NCBI GenBank assembly: GCA_003049485.1
Contig: PYST01000513.1
Span: 1,658 to 20,674 of the forward strand
DNA length: 19,017 bases
Direction of reading: 5' to 3'
Origin: Ophioceras dolichostomum
Lineage: Eukaryota; Ascomycota; Sordariomycetes; Magnaporthales; Ophioceraceae
The notes beneath the pieces were generated by a model. The model was given only the letters and a program-made list of their open reading frames with translations. It searched no databases and had not been told where the DNA came from. Positions 1-9,674 of this stretch are shown in pieces. The translations under genes were made by a program, and so were the position numbers. The stretch's first letter is position 1. The number at the start of each line of letters is the position of its first letter.

Positions 1-29
<29 letters not shown>
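1..29. repeat. (CT)n microsatellite
   Basis: The window opens with about 14 uninterrupted CT dinucleotides. The array starts at base 1, so it may continue beyond the window and its true length is unknown. It is followed by a pyrimidine-rich stretch to about position 66. Confidence 0.95.
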
Positions 30-31
<2 letters not shown>

Positions 32-2199
32 GTTTGCCCCCTCTCTTTTCTTTTCTTCTTATCTTCCATGTCCCATACCGCCGTAGTCCTTACATGTTAT
101 CGTCCTCTGATGATTACCTACCTCCTATTAGAAGAGACATCATCAGAACCCCACCATATCTCCGACTACCCCCACTCCCCCCAACAAACCACGCGATAAA
201 TGATAAAGCACGTCCAGGTGAGAAAGAAAGGGTGTCATTCCGCTCGACCGTGAAACCATTTCTATATTCCGAGGCTAGTCCTAACAAGTTTGGAACTTTC
301 GGAGAATCAAAAAGAAGGAAACGGGTATTACCGTTCCATGTGCACCCACCAGTGAAGCGTTGCGTTGAGTGGGTTTTCACTTTACAGCGGGTTTTCCGCG
401 TACGACTGGAGTGAGAGAAAAGGGCAAGGCCAGACTTGGCTTTCGATGCCTTCAGTGCCGGCAGAGAACGCCCAGCCGGGTTTCGTTCCCGTCCCGGTCC
501 GCCTTCGCGTTTGGATTGACTGTTTGGCCGCCGGTGGGTCAGAGCGGGCGAGCGATTGCCGGCAGGGTTTCTGGTCTTCTGAAGTTTTCTGCAGTTGGTG
601 ATGATGATCAACGTGGGAAAAGCGAGATGGATTCCTATATGCAGACGAGGAACACATTCGACAGTGCAGCGCGACTGATCGCCAATTCCCCCCCCCGTCT
701 TATTCGTACAAAACACGTTTTCCTTGTGTTCGTGGATGTTCTTAGCGACTGACCCCCTTTTTGGCCTCTCAAAATGAACTCTGTGCGCATGCGGCGGCTT
801 CTTAAACATACCTGTAGCTTAAATTGCGTCAAAGACAGTGCTACGGGAAACCACAGGTTGCAGCGAGCCAACCTGCAGCGGCGGGCGAACAGCTATTTAC
901 GCCGCAATAATGCCTGCAGGGCTCGACGGAGCTGCATACTGCCGCGATCCGTGATTGGTTTCCGACAAACTCCAGCTCTGGAACAATTACCAACACGAGA
1001 AGGTGTTACAACCGCTGACGCGGAACTTGTTCAATGCAGGGAGCGCTTCAGCTGCTGCTGAGCGTATGGAGAGGAGAGACAGATTTGAGAATGAGGATCA
1101 GCGTTTGTTTCTCACGGATGCAACCACTTCGGAGACCTACGGAGCCACCACCCTGCTACCTGACGCTCGAGCCCTTGGTTAGGCCCATCGTCGGTCGGGC
1201 CACTCCAATTTTGCTTTCTAATCAAACGGGACGGGGAACTCGGACGGTTCGGGGCGCAAAAAAGAACACCAGGAGAGATGATGCAGTCAGAAGGACGAAA
1301 CCTTCACCGGCACTCACAGCAGATCTTGACCGGCTGCAAGTCTTGTCGGTTGTCAAATCCTTTCATTTTGGAAGATACCAGATAGCAGGACAAGCTCTCA
1401 TCGGTTTGGCCGGTCCCATTCGCCAATGCAGCTGTCAAGCTATAACAAGCCGAAAAATCAGGTCATTCCCCAGCTTACCCAGCAGCCCACAGGACAAGAA
1501 GCTTTTGTTCCCCGGCCCTGGCATTTGCCTTTCTGGGGCAAGAACATCACGCTAGCTGACTACCTCAAGCAGACAAGCAAGCCACCTGCACCAGACCCAA
1601 GCCGGGACGAAGCCCCGTTACGAGCACTAACGCCCATCACTTCCAACCCCCCAAAATGTCAACGCTCCAGCAAACCAGAGGGCGAAAAGCAAGATAAGCT
1701 CGTGGGGGGAAGGGATCGGCATCTCCTGGCACTCCTTGGGAGGGTTGACTGGTGGAAACAGAATTTTCGGCTGTGATCCAGATTCGATCCCCCGGAGATT
1801 ATTCAAGCTCGCCAAGTCCCAGGGTAACAAGTCACCGAACTGGAGAAAAGCAACAAGGAAAAAGGCTACGCAAAGGAGGAGAGTCAGGTACCTGACCACC
1901 AGAGTGCCCACCCATTCTTTTCTGTCCCAGGAGTCTGGTCGTTCTCTTTTTAAACTCGCGACATTCGGCCCGCGGTTCATCACTAGAATTCGGACGGAAG
2001 GGAGCACGCCACTCTAGTATGACGCAAAGCACACCGAGAGAGAGGAGTATGTGAACATGCGAGATTCAACAATACCCTCTTCGCTTCCGCCTCTCCTCCC
2101 ACTTACCTCTTCGTCCGATCTCTCCTCAGACGTCCCTGCTTATTGTTGTCACCCATTACTGCTCGACAACCTGCACAGCCTCCGACGCACGGAACAGAG
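30..2199. other. non-coding stretch upstream of the methyltransferase
   Basis: I find no gene here. The open frames on both strands (for example 114-809 minus and 1034-1555 plus) have compositions rich in Arg, Ser and Pro, no recognisable motif and no plausible intron structure. A minus frame at 1627-2007 has one hydrophobic stretch but nothing else to support it. The only clear structure is a 14-bp palindrome at 1883-1896. The right end merges into the promoter of the gene at 2353. Confidence 0.6.
1883..1896. repeat. 14-bp perfect palindrome centred on GGTACC
   Basis: GTCAGGTACCTGAC reads the same on both strands. It shares the AGGTACCT core with a 12-bp palindrome at 17546-17557 and a weaker match near 10448. 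It could be a binding site for a dimeric factor, but no function is shown. Confidence 0.7.
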
Positions 2200-2270
2200 G
2201 TGACGACAGTGACGACAGTGACGCACATCACGAAAAGCTCGCCGCGAATCCCCTCCCACACCCGGTGACG
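2200..2270 (+). promoter_or_regulatory. TGACG box array in the methyltransferase promoter
   Basis: A 9-bp unit (GTGACGACA) occurs twice and then partially a third time at 2200-2223, placing TGACG at 2201, 2210 and 2219. A fourth TGACG lies at 2266. TGACG is the half-site recognised by CREB/ATF-type bZIP factors in fungi and other eukaryotes. The array ends about 83 bp before the chosen ATG at 2353. The regulatory role is inferred from position and motif only. Confidence 0.45.
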
Positions 2271-2352
2271 GTGGCGGCGGCCTACCTCATCACTACCTAC
2301 TTAACGCAACCCTACGACTCCCGAAGAGCCTGGATTGGTGCACATAGTCACG

Positions 2353-3261
2353 ATGGTGATCCAGCAGCCGAAGAAGCTGAAGATGGCAAGCCCCTTTAGC
2401 GGCCTAGCCGAGACCTACGAGGCAATCTTCCCAGCAATGCGCCTCTACGCCGCCGACGCCGTGGCGCTCGCGCCTCCCATCACCTCCGAATCAGTCGTCC
2501 ACGACAACGGGTGCGGACCCGGCGTGGTTGCCGCCGAGATCCTAGCCCGCTTCCACTCCGAACAAGCTCTACAATACTCCCCCTCCGTCTCGCGCTCACC
2601 CTCTCCGAGCAATGACGAGCCACCAGAACAAGAATACTTCCCTCCTCCACCGCCACCACCACGAATAGTAGCGACGGACATCAGTCCCGCCATGACCAGC
2701 GCCGCCGCCCGCCGCGGTCCCTCCATCGCCGCGCGCGTCCTAGACTCACGGTACCTCGACGGCATCGACCCGGACACGTTCACGCACTCGTTCTCCAACT
2801 TCGTCATACTCGGCATGTCGACGCTAGACATGGGCCGCGTCGTCTCCGAGATGCACCGAACACTCAGGCCCGGCGGCACGGCGGTGCTGACGGCCTGGCG
2901 GGCGCTCGACTACGTTTCGTTGTTCGAGGACCTCGCGCGGCGCGTCAACCCGTCGGGCAAGATCGACACGCGCGACGTGGCCGTCCTGAGCGAACGCAGG
3001 CTGGAGCAGGTGCTGATGCTAGGCGGGTTTAGGCCGAGCTACGTCAAGGTCACGAGTATCACGCGGGCGATGCGCTGGAAGCTGTGGACGGAGGAAGGAT
3101 ATGCGGCCATCAGGAAGAGCATGTGCGACGGCTTCACCAGAGGGTGGAGGAGGGAGGACTCGATGAAGCTGGACGACGCGATGCGCGACATGATCGAGAG
3201 GCTGGCGGAGCAGGGCGCGTCGTATCGCATGACGGCCTGGGTGGTGTTGATGAGGAAATGA
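2353..3261 (+). CDS. SAM-dependent class I methyltransferase (Methyltransf_11/25 type)
   Basis: The gene is a single exon of 302 codons. It should transfer a methyl group from S-adenosylmethionine to an unknown small molecule, probably in the cytosol, as no signal peptide or membrane segment is visible. Motif I is HDNGCGPG (residues about 50-57). The acidic strand-2 motif is IVATDIS (about 105-111). The post-core strand is LRPGGTAVLTAW (about 171-182), the usual UbiE/LaeA-like pattern. Between motif I and IVATDIS lies an unusual low-complexity insert (about residues 71-104) rich in Ser, Pro and Glu and ending in seven prolines. The frame is open to a TTG at 2335, but the first ATG is 2353, with A at -3 and G at +4. 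A second ATG at 2383, just before ASPFSGLAE, is also possible and would give 292 aa. No neighbouring biosynthetic gene tells the substrate. Confidence 0.85.
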   Translation: MVIQQPKKLKMASPFSGLAETYEAIFPAMRLYAADAVALAPPITSESVVHDNGCGPGVVAAEILARFHSEQALQYSPSVSRSPSPSNDEPPEQEYFPPPPPPPRIVATDISPAMTSAAARRGPSIAARVLDSRYLDGIDPDTFTHSFSNFVILGMSTLDMGRVVSEMHRTLRPGGTAVLTAWRALDYVSLFEDLARRVNPSGKIDTRDVAVLSERRLEQVLMLGGFRPSYVKVTSITRAMRWKLWTEEGYAAIRKSMCDGFTRGWRREDSMKLDDAMRDMIERLAEQGASYRMTAWVVLMRK

Positions 3262-3971
3262 AGTCGTCGACGAAGACAAGCGTCGATGGCGACGATAATT
3301 CTCGATTTCCACGATTGGCCGGGCTGGCATTGAAGCATCAACTCATCAACGGCCAGCAACGGCCCCAACCACCACCGATCGAAACGTCGCCAGCGGCTCC
3401 AAGCCAGAATCTACGAAGCCTATTCCTCGCCTGCGAACCCCAGCCGCAAACCGGAGCTTCCACCGCGACGGGATAGCTAACCCCCAGTCGTTGGTTGGGT
3501 CGACAGGTTGGCACCAGACCGCGAAAAGTCAAAATGGCGACGGAATGACGCCAAATGGGCTGCTGCTACTCAGATCTGTAGCCTGAACAATGCCCGCCAG
3601 GCACGCCACGCCGACATGTCGCGTGATCGGATCGCCGGAGCAGATTCAAACAAGCTCCTGCCGCATCCACCCACCAAATCTCCCCATCCAGCGTCCCACA
3701 CATCCGTCTCCTCAATTCTCAACTCCCCCGCGATCGCCGTGCCGCTCTATTTGACGCCACGCGATTTCGATAATGTGAGGGGTAGATTGGGAGATTAGGG
3801 AGGGTGATGTACCGACAACGCCACCAGCACGCTAGCGGCCAACCCCCGATGCAAGCCAAAAACCCCATTCCATCAACGGCCGAGATTGGTTAGGCTCAAC
3901 TGCACAGCACAGCACCACACCACTGCAGGGAGCGAAGAGGAAATTTTTCCTGTGACCAACCTGACACCAAG

Positions 3972-3992
3972 CCACCACCACCACCACCACCA
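3972..3992. repeat. (CCA)7 microsatellite
   Basis: Seven uninterrupted CCA units in intergenic DNA. Read on the minus strand they give GGT runs. No coding context supports a His or Gly homopolymer here. Confidence 0.9.
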
Positions 3993-4799
3993 AGATGTGA
4001 GAGGGGGGGGGTGGAAAGATGTACACTGCATGACATTCTCTCACTGCAAGCATGGCCACGTGAATAATGCAGTGATCGAGGAGGGTGCGTGTGGACTGAC
4101 TGATGATGGGTCACTGGCTGACTGGCCGGCTCCCTTCCTTTCTTTCTCTACATGTCATTTTTTTTTTCCATTTGTGTTCTGGGGCGCTTTACTTGGACAC
4201 ATCATGATAGCGAGCATTTAGAACCGGCGTTTTTTCTTTTCAGACAGGGCATCTCTCCGTGGTTTGTGTCTGTGGACATTTTTTATGTAACTCAGGATTC
4301 AGTGACATGTAATATTAGGTGCAGCTGCCACCAGCGGAGCTATATATTTGACCACTCAGATTTCTTCTTGTGGACTAGGCACTGATGATCATAATCAGCC
4401 AGTGATGTTAAGATTTGCACGGCTTGTACCGATCTAGTGTGGAAAGTTTCTCCCCGCGCGTTGAAACAATCCCCGGCGCGACGCACGGGGATGGCGCTAG
4501 CGACCTCAGCTCAGCTCGTGTTGCAGCAAACATGCCGAGGCATTGTCGAGTTGGGTTCATCTGGCTTCGTATCGCTATTGCCTGTGCTGTCACACAGACA
4601 GACGTCAACGGCGGCGGGCGCTCTTCGGTCTTGGCACTGCTGGCCAGAAGTGACGCCTTTGCAGGGCTCTGTAGGGGAGCCTGGGCTTTTTCGCTTTGGC
4701 CTGGTTTGAGTGAATCAGAACGGCTTACTTGGTACGTGAGGATTGAGGAAGCTTGATGGATGAGGCTTGCATGAGTGCTTGCATTGGTAGCGAGGAGAA

Positions 4800-4817
4800 G
4801 GCTGGCTGGCTGGCTGG
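4800..4817. repeat. (GGCT)4 tetranucleotide repeat
   Basis: Four GGCT units followed by GG. The same tetranucleotide, on either strand, recurs near 13428-13440, at 17092-17104 and in the kinase exon at 18541-18550, where it coincides with a frameshift. Confidence 0.85.
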
Positions 4818-5128
4818 ACGAAGCCAGAGGAGGGGCCCACTTACCAGATGTATCGTGGCCTCGGAGTTACCCAGGAGGCAACGGCCGTGCTGGGCCTAAC
4901 CATACTGGTCTCTTGGGTGGGTTGGTAGACCAGCTTATTCAAATGAAGGGATGGATGGATTCTCCAACCGGTCAGGGGGGACTGACAACCCCAGCCTTTG
5001 ATCCCATCCGTGGCACGTTTCGGAACACCACCCTTAGTGCTCCGATACGGACGCTCGCCGGTCCTCCACCCATAGGTCGGTCGGCCGGGATATAAACAGA
5101 GGAAGAGCAGAACAACATCGATCGCCTC

Positions 5129-6738
5129 CTAGCTAGTCTCGATCCTCTTGCAGTAATCCCTCCCATTCCTAACCTGCCAGTTGCAAAGCCACACCTCCAT
5201 CGCCATGCCCACGAAGCCGGCCAAACAGATCCCACCACTGTCACTCACGGACGTAGCGCCTAGGCTGAACTCCCGATCACGCACGGGCACGTTCTCCATG
5301 ATCTCCGCGAAGGTGTTGACATACACGGCGCCTCCCAACAACCCTTCCCAGAAGACCACCACGAACACGACGTAGACAGACGGGATGAAGTCGAAGAGCG
5401 CGTGGAGGGTCAGCAAGCCCAAATTGCCGACCTGCAAGAAGCTGGGGAGGTACAGGTGGTGGATGCGGATGAACGGTGTGGAGGACCGGGAGATGAAAAC
5501 GCCGAGCTGGTAGAGGAAGCCATAGAACGGGTAGAACGCGCGGTACTCGGTGAAGGGCGTGCCCGGGAGGGGGAAGAGGAGCGTCGGGGACACGCCTTGG
5601 TTGATGGTGTACTCTGCGACGTAGACGAGGAGGAGCGGGAGCATGTAGGGGAAGAACAGTCGTCTTGCCCGACGGAGGTTCGCGGCGAAGGTGGGCTGGT
5701 GGAGGGAAGATGGCCGGCTGCTGGTGCTGATGCCGTCGTCGTCGTGAATGTCCTGCGCAACGAACGCCGTCGACGCCACCGAGGGTCCGGGCGCGAGCAA
5801 GCTCGCCGACGCGTTATTCGCGGACATGTCCTCCACGATGTTTTCTGTCGTGTGGTCCCCAGTGCCCCCGCTGCTTATGCCGCCGTTTATACCGCTATCC
5901 TCCTCTTCCTCGTCCCGCCCAGGCAGCGCATCGTACTCCTTCAGTGCCCCGCCACCAGTAGCGCCGTCGCGCAACGGGCCGTGAGGCAGCACGACGAAGA
6001 AGCTCAGGACCATCACAGCAGGCAGGCACGCGCTCGCCAGCAGACTCGTCTTGACCGACAGGCCGATCCAGTCGGTGAGCAAGACGTACAGACCGGCCCC
6101 TATCAGGCCCGCCCCTCCCGTGCCGCTGCCCCAGGCGGCGAGGCTTGTGTGTCCGTAGTAGTGTGTCAGCCCCAGGAAGCTGAGCTCGCCCCCTCCGCTG
6201 CTGAGGCTGGCGAGCACGACGCCCACCAGCTTGACGGCGACGGAGCTCGCGGAGGGGGTCAGTGCGATGAGCAGCATTCCCGACGAAGACAGAGCGACGA
6301 AGGCGAGGATCCGGAGAGGGTAGGGCACGGCGTGGATGAAGTAGGGAGCGACGAGCTTGGTCAGGAACGAGGGGACGACGTCGGCGAGAAGGACGACGCC
6401 TTTGGGGACGTTAGTACCGACGAGGTCTTGTGCGGCCGAGAGGATTATAACGTAGAGGACGTTGTTGATCAGGCCTGTTGGTTAGTCGAGGGGAAGAAGT
6501 TAGCAGGTATCATCTGGGAGGGTGGACTGAAGCACGCGGGACGACGGGAGAATTCGAGGGAGGGGAAGGCGGAGGAGGGCGGAGGAAGCTCAAACACACC
6601 AAACAGCCAGAATGCGATCACGACGGACACATCAGTCCCGCGAAAGACGGAAGCCAGACGGGAGCGGTAAACCGCCCACGTCGCGGCCGGTGTTCCCGGC
6701 ATCGGTAGGAGCCCCGATGCGGAGGGAGAGCTAGTCAT
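5129..6738 (-). CDS. BTN1: battenin, CLN3/BTN1 family vacuolar membrane protein
   Basis: This is the fungal orthologue of human CLN3, a multi-pass protein of the vacuole/lysosome membrane linked to vacuolar pH and basic amino-acid homeostasis. Exon 1 is 6738-6600 and exon 2 is 6474-5129. The 125-nt phase-1 intron (GTGTGT...CTAACCAACAG) joins AFWLFG to LINNVLYVIILSAA, a conserved family junction. Spliced length is 494 aa. Family hallmarks are NVPKGVVLLADV in exon 2, GLTHYYGHTSLAAWGSGTGG (about 148-167), VSPTLLFPLP, and the C-terminal block EFSLGATSVSDSGG followed by MEVWLCNWQVRNGRDYC. About ten hydrophobic segments are visible. A long acidic, Ser/Gly-rich loop (about 230-310) separates the two halves, as expected for a cytoplasmic loop. 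The start at 6738 has a good context (GGACCATGA). No break is seen. The name rests on recognised motifs. Confidence 0.93.
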
Positions 6739-7580
6739 GGTCCTCTCCTACGACGGAGTGCTTGAAAAGGAGAGGGGGAAATATTCAGGAACGCAAAAGC
6801 GCTAAGCGATCCGAACACCATCGAATCTACAGTTCCGACAAGGTTGTGTGCAAATGTTGGGATGGGATTTGATGGTATGTATGCACGAGCGGCGGAGGGT
6901 CCGAAACGCGACGTCAGCAGCATGTGACGTGTGCTTGTGGTGGGCCGTGAGCAGGGTGCATGTGGGCAGCACGTCAATCCCAGTGCGGTGGGGGTGGGGC
7001 GTTTGGTACCTGGGAGCCTGGGGTCATTCCTAGTGATCGGCCACGTTATGGTGTGCCCGGAGCCGCTAGTCACATCCTCACTTCAGGCGGCGTAGGTCTT
7101 CTACATTGCCAGATTGCTTGCAGAGGCAGGTCAGGGCGCTTGTTCAGAGGTTACTATTTAATGGCCTACGTGGAAACGAGCGTCCCCGCTAGGTTCGGCC
7201 CCAATATGTCCAATTTTGGGCAACTGGGCCCGCATGCTGCGGCCAGTTCGCCGTTAGCGTCACAGCCGGGAAGGACCTGAGTACTGGATGGATGGAGGGG
7301 AACGGGATACGATTCGCCTCTTCCGGTACTGAAGAAGTCTTCATCTAAACGACAACTTTGGCTCCGATGCGAGTGCATTCTTGCGTGCTGCATACGATGG
7401 GCTCGCCATATCCAGTCAGGTCAGCCCACCTTCGGCGGGTTGGACAATCCAAGCAAACTGGTTGCGATGCCTGTCGTTTCCGTTTCCTTCTCCTTCCCTC
7501 GCAAGACCAGGGATTTATAGTGCCCTAGAGGTAGATAACAAAGATGCTGCCTTCAGGAGCATCGGTACGACCGTTATTAA
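6739..7580. other. intergenic region upstream of BTN1
   Basis: This holds the 5' flank of BTN1 (minus strand) and the upstream flank of the coding-like frame at 7581. I see no gene. The frame at 7381-7671 (plus) begins with an ATG but has no motif. It could be an upstream exon of the following relic, but I find no convincing splice donor that would join them. Confidence 0.5.
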
Positions 7581-8168
7581 TGCGTCCCACGAATCGGGGC
7601 TGTCTACATCGTCGACGAACAAGAGGAGCGCGACAGGCGCAAAAGAGACCCTAGGAAACGAGAAGGGGTGATCAGAGCACCTCAGCAGGAACTGCAAGAG
7701 ACCGAAGACTCCATCGCTGCCTACGAGGCAGATGCCAATGAGCACCACAGGGAGAGCAGGGAGGAGTCCCTAGAGCTAGGCTCCACGGAGCTCTGCGGTC
7801 AGGCGGACCTCATGCCACTGACCACCTACAACCTCGAGGCCATCAGCAGGGAGGTCGGCATCGTGAAGCTCGTCGCCTTCAAGTGCGTCGAGGGCGTGCT
7901 CCCGGACCACGGCGGGCTGACGGACTTCATCTTCCTGCACAACCACGCCAACAGCCTGTGGAGCGTTGGATTCGCGGTCGTGAACAGCCGGTGATCGACC
8001 TCCCGGCTGCCGGACAGGCACGACAGGACCACGGTCGTGTGCTTCCTGTGCCCCGACGCGGTCATGGGCACGACGAACATGGTCGCACGTCTGCCGCATC
8101 AGGAGTGCCGCAACGTGTGGCAGGCGATCGTCTTGCTGGGGGACGAGGGCTTGCTCGACCTGAGATGA
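7581..8168 (+). pseudogene. unrecognised coding-like frame broken by one in-frame TGA
   Basis: One frame is open from 7581 to 7991, hits TGA at 7992-7994, then runs open again to TGA at 8166. Before the stop it reads naturally, with an acidic Glu-rich part (about 7683-7790) then EAISREVGIVKLVAF and TDFIFLHNHANSLWSVGFAV. After the stop it continues as RTTVVCFLCPDAVMGTTNMV and CRNVWQAIVLLGDEGLLDL. Third codon positions are almost all G or C on both sides of the stop, while the opposite strand gives a His/Arg/Gln-rich shadow, so plus is the real strand. The first in-frame ATG is only at 7812, so a 5' exon may be missing. The preceding codon is CGG; one C-to-T change from CGA would make the TGA. 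Alternatively a GT-AG segment 7991-8026 (36 nt, in frame) would remove the stop, but that is shorter than normal fungal introns. I do not recognise the family. Confidence 0.4.
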
Positions 8169-8232
8169 TACGGGGCGTCCCCGCGGAGCCGCCGATGACG
8201 AATAGACTTGATGATATCTTTGCACAAGTCGA

Positions 8233-8329
8233 GCATGCATGCATCCACACCATATATGCCTGAGAGTGACGGCCCACCAGTCCTGAGGTACACCCCTCCC
8301 TACGTAGGGCGTAAGGAATACATGCATGT
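8233..8329. repeat. cluster of three perfect palindromes
   Basis: GCATGCATGC at 8233-8242, CCCTACGTAGGG at 8298-8309 and ACATGCATGT at 8320-8329 are each perfectly self-complementary. The first and third share CATGCATG. They sit just downstream of the broken frame. They may be protein-binding sites or chance; no function is shown. Confidence 0.6.
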
Positions 8330-8766
8330 TCGCTGCAAGGCTTTATCTTCTTGTTGCTGACCAGGTGACCCGCGTCTCCGAACTTCCCTATTCTAGAGCC
8401 GATGAACAGGCGGTCATGTGTGAGGCATGGGTCCGGCCACGGGTCGCTGAGGGCTCTCGGTACGAATAACAACGTGAGCGATAAGAGAGAGCGACTAGGC
8501 TCTCTCGCGTCCAAAATCGCGACCAAGTGCTCTGGAACGGCGATCGTCCTCGAGACGGGGACTGACAGGACCGGCGGGACCGGTATTGATGTAAAAACCG
8601 ATAGGTCGCTTAGCGATGCTGCTGCTGCTGCTTCGAAACGTCGGTATGTTGGCTTGTTTGCTCCTCCAAGCCGATGCTTGTAGTAAACAGGCATAATAAA
8701 CGAGAGGACCTAGTTTGTATGCAGGTAAGGGGTAAGAGGATATATATCGACATCAAAATAAAGGAG

Positions 8767-8772
8767 TTTATT
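8767..8772 (-). terminator. AATAAA polyadenylation signal for the secreted-protein gene
   Basis: The minus strand reads AATAAA 60 nt beyond the stop at 8832, or about 120 nt beyond the alternative stop at 8894. The distance suits a poly(A) signal. Fungal signals are degenerate, so this is only a fair candidate. Confidence 0.4.
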
Positions 8773-8831
8773 CCCCACAGGCCCCTCCATGCACGGAGAT
8801 GCCATCTAATCACCTAGATGCTACTTCAGCA

Positions 8832-9663
8832 TCATCGCCGTAAGAAATCGAGCACTTCCACCGCTGATGTTTCCGCCTTGGTAATTACCGATGCTACACT
8901 AATCCCATCAAGACGAACACAACGCCGACAACCCACAGCAACTGCTCGAACACCCACTGGCCTTCCCCCCGCCCTCGCCGCCGCCGCCGACCCCGTCTCG
9001 TTCGGGAGAGCCGCAGACCCGGACCCCGATCCAGTACTCCGCGACGTCCCCGCCGTCGATCCCGTTCCCCTCGCCGATCCCGATCCCCTCGCCGATCCCG
9101 ATCCCGATCCCGTTGCTGACAACGCCGTGGTCACCGTGCCAGTCTTAGTATTCCCCGCTAACGCCGTCGACCACACCGTCTCACAAGCAGACCTAATGGA
9201 CGCAACAGACCGAATGCGAACTGACTTGCCCGTCAACATAGTCAACGCACATGCTCCGCCAGGCAAACACCTCCCGCGACCGTGTCGCCACCCACGCCTC
9301 GCTGACCTGCACGTACGCCGCGATTCCCGTCTGCACCTCTCCGTCGGCGTCGTCCAGCGACAGGATGGCGCACGGGTCTCTGCTCTGGATTGCCGGCCAG
9401 GCAGTCTCGTACCAGCTGAGGAAAGCCGGCGCGTACGGCACGGCCGAGACGTACGACGAGAAGTCAGCGGACAGGCAGGCCTCGATCGCGGGGTAGGCTG
9501 TATGCGACAATAGGCATGACGTGATGGGGTTGGTCAGGGGCGGGAGCGTGACGACGCTAAGGATGAACTGGGTTTGTGTCGCGGTTATGGAGAGGGTTGT
9601 TGATGGGAAGGTTATTATGGTTGTTAGGAAGAAGGTTGCCATGGTAGGCGTGAAGGTTGCCAT
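8832..9663 (-). CDS. small secreted Ser/Gly-rich protein, probable anchored surface protein (tail out of frame)
   Basis: Exon 1 is 9663-9251 and exon 2 is 9192-8832, joined by a 58-nt phase-2 intron (GTGCGT...CATTAG). As read, it gives 257 aa. The N-terminus is a signal-peptide-like segment (FFLTTIITF). A compact domain with spaced cysteines follows (SCLLSHTAYPAIEACLSADF, then RDPCAILSL and VSEAWVATRSREVFAWRS), then SACETVW just after the splice. A Gly/Ser/Ala/Thr-rich stalk (about 165-215) built from repeated GATCCC/GGGATC units comes next. This layout is common in fungal secreted or GPI-anchored proteins; it resembles small Cys-containing families such as DUF7735, but I cannot confirm that. 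The C-terminus as read is Arg-rich and unlike an anchor. One base fewer in the six-base run at 8965-8970 (G on this strand) would instead give a hydrophobic tail (LLWVVGVVFVLMGLV) ending at 8894. The start lies in a 21-bp duplication; the second ATG (9642) gives 250 aa. Confidence 0.6.
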
Positions 9664-9674
9664 GGTAGGCGTGA
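9633..9674. repeat. 21-bp tandem duplication over the start codon
   Basis: Bases 9633-9653 are repeated exactly at 9654-9674. Each copy contains the minus-strand ATG and its CTACC leader, so the gene has two in-frame starts (9663 and 9642) with identical context, and the protein begins with MATFTPT and then MATFFL. The unit length is a multiple of three, so the frame is kept. Confidence 0.95.

Larger units (their letters stand above)
3262..5128. other. intergenic region, methyltransferase to BTN1
   Basis: I see no supportable gene. The region is the 3' flank of a plus-strand gene and the 3' flank of a minus-strand gene, so the two flanking genes converge on it. It contains a (CCA)7 array at 3972-3992, a run of G around 4003-4011 and a (GGCT)4 array at 4800-4817. 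The short open frames here lack motifs or natural composition. Confidence 0.55.
8169..8831. other. intergenic region with palindromes
   Basis: I see no gene. The region lies between the 3' end of the broken frame and the 3' end of the minus-strand secreted-protein gene. It holds three perfect palindromes in under 100 bp (8233-8329), a (GCT)n stretch near 8617-8631 and a minus-strand AATAAA. Confidence 0.5.

Noticed and set aside
5402..6670. 422-codon plus-strand open frame
   Set aside because: It is the antisense shadow of BTN1 exon 2, rich in Arg, Glu and Gly, with no motifs. The minus strand carries clear CLN3 family blocks.
7992..7994. TGA as a selenocysteine codon
   Set aside because: Ascomycete filamentous fungi are not known to have selenocysteine machinery, and I see no SECIS-like hairpin. 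A mutation or tiny intron is simpler.
7776..8327. 183-codon minus-strand frame
   Set aside because: Composition is His/Arg/Gln/Val-rich like a shadow of a GC3-rich plus-strand gene; the plus frame reads more naturally.
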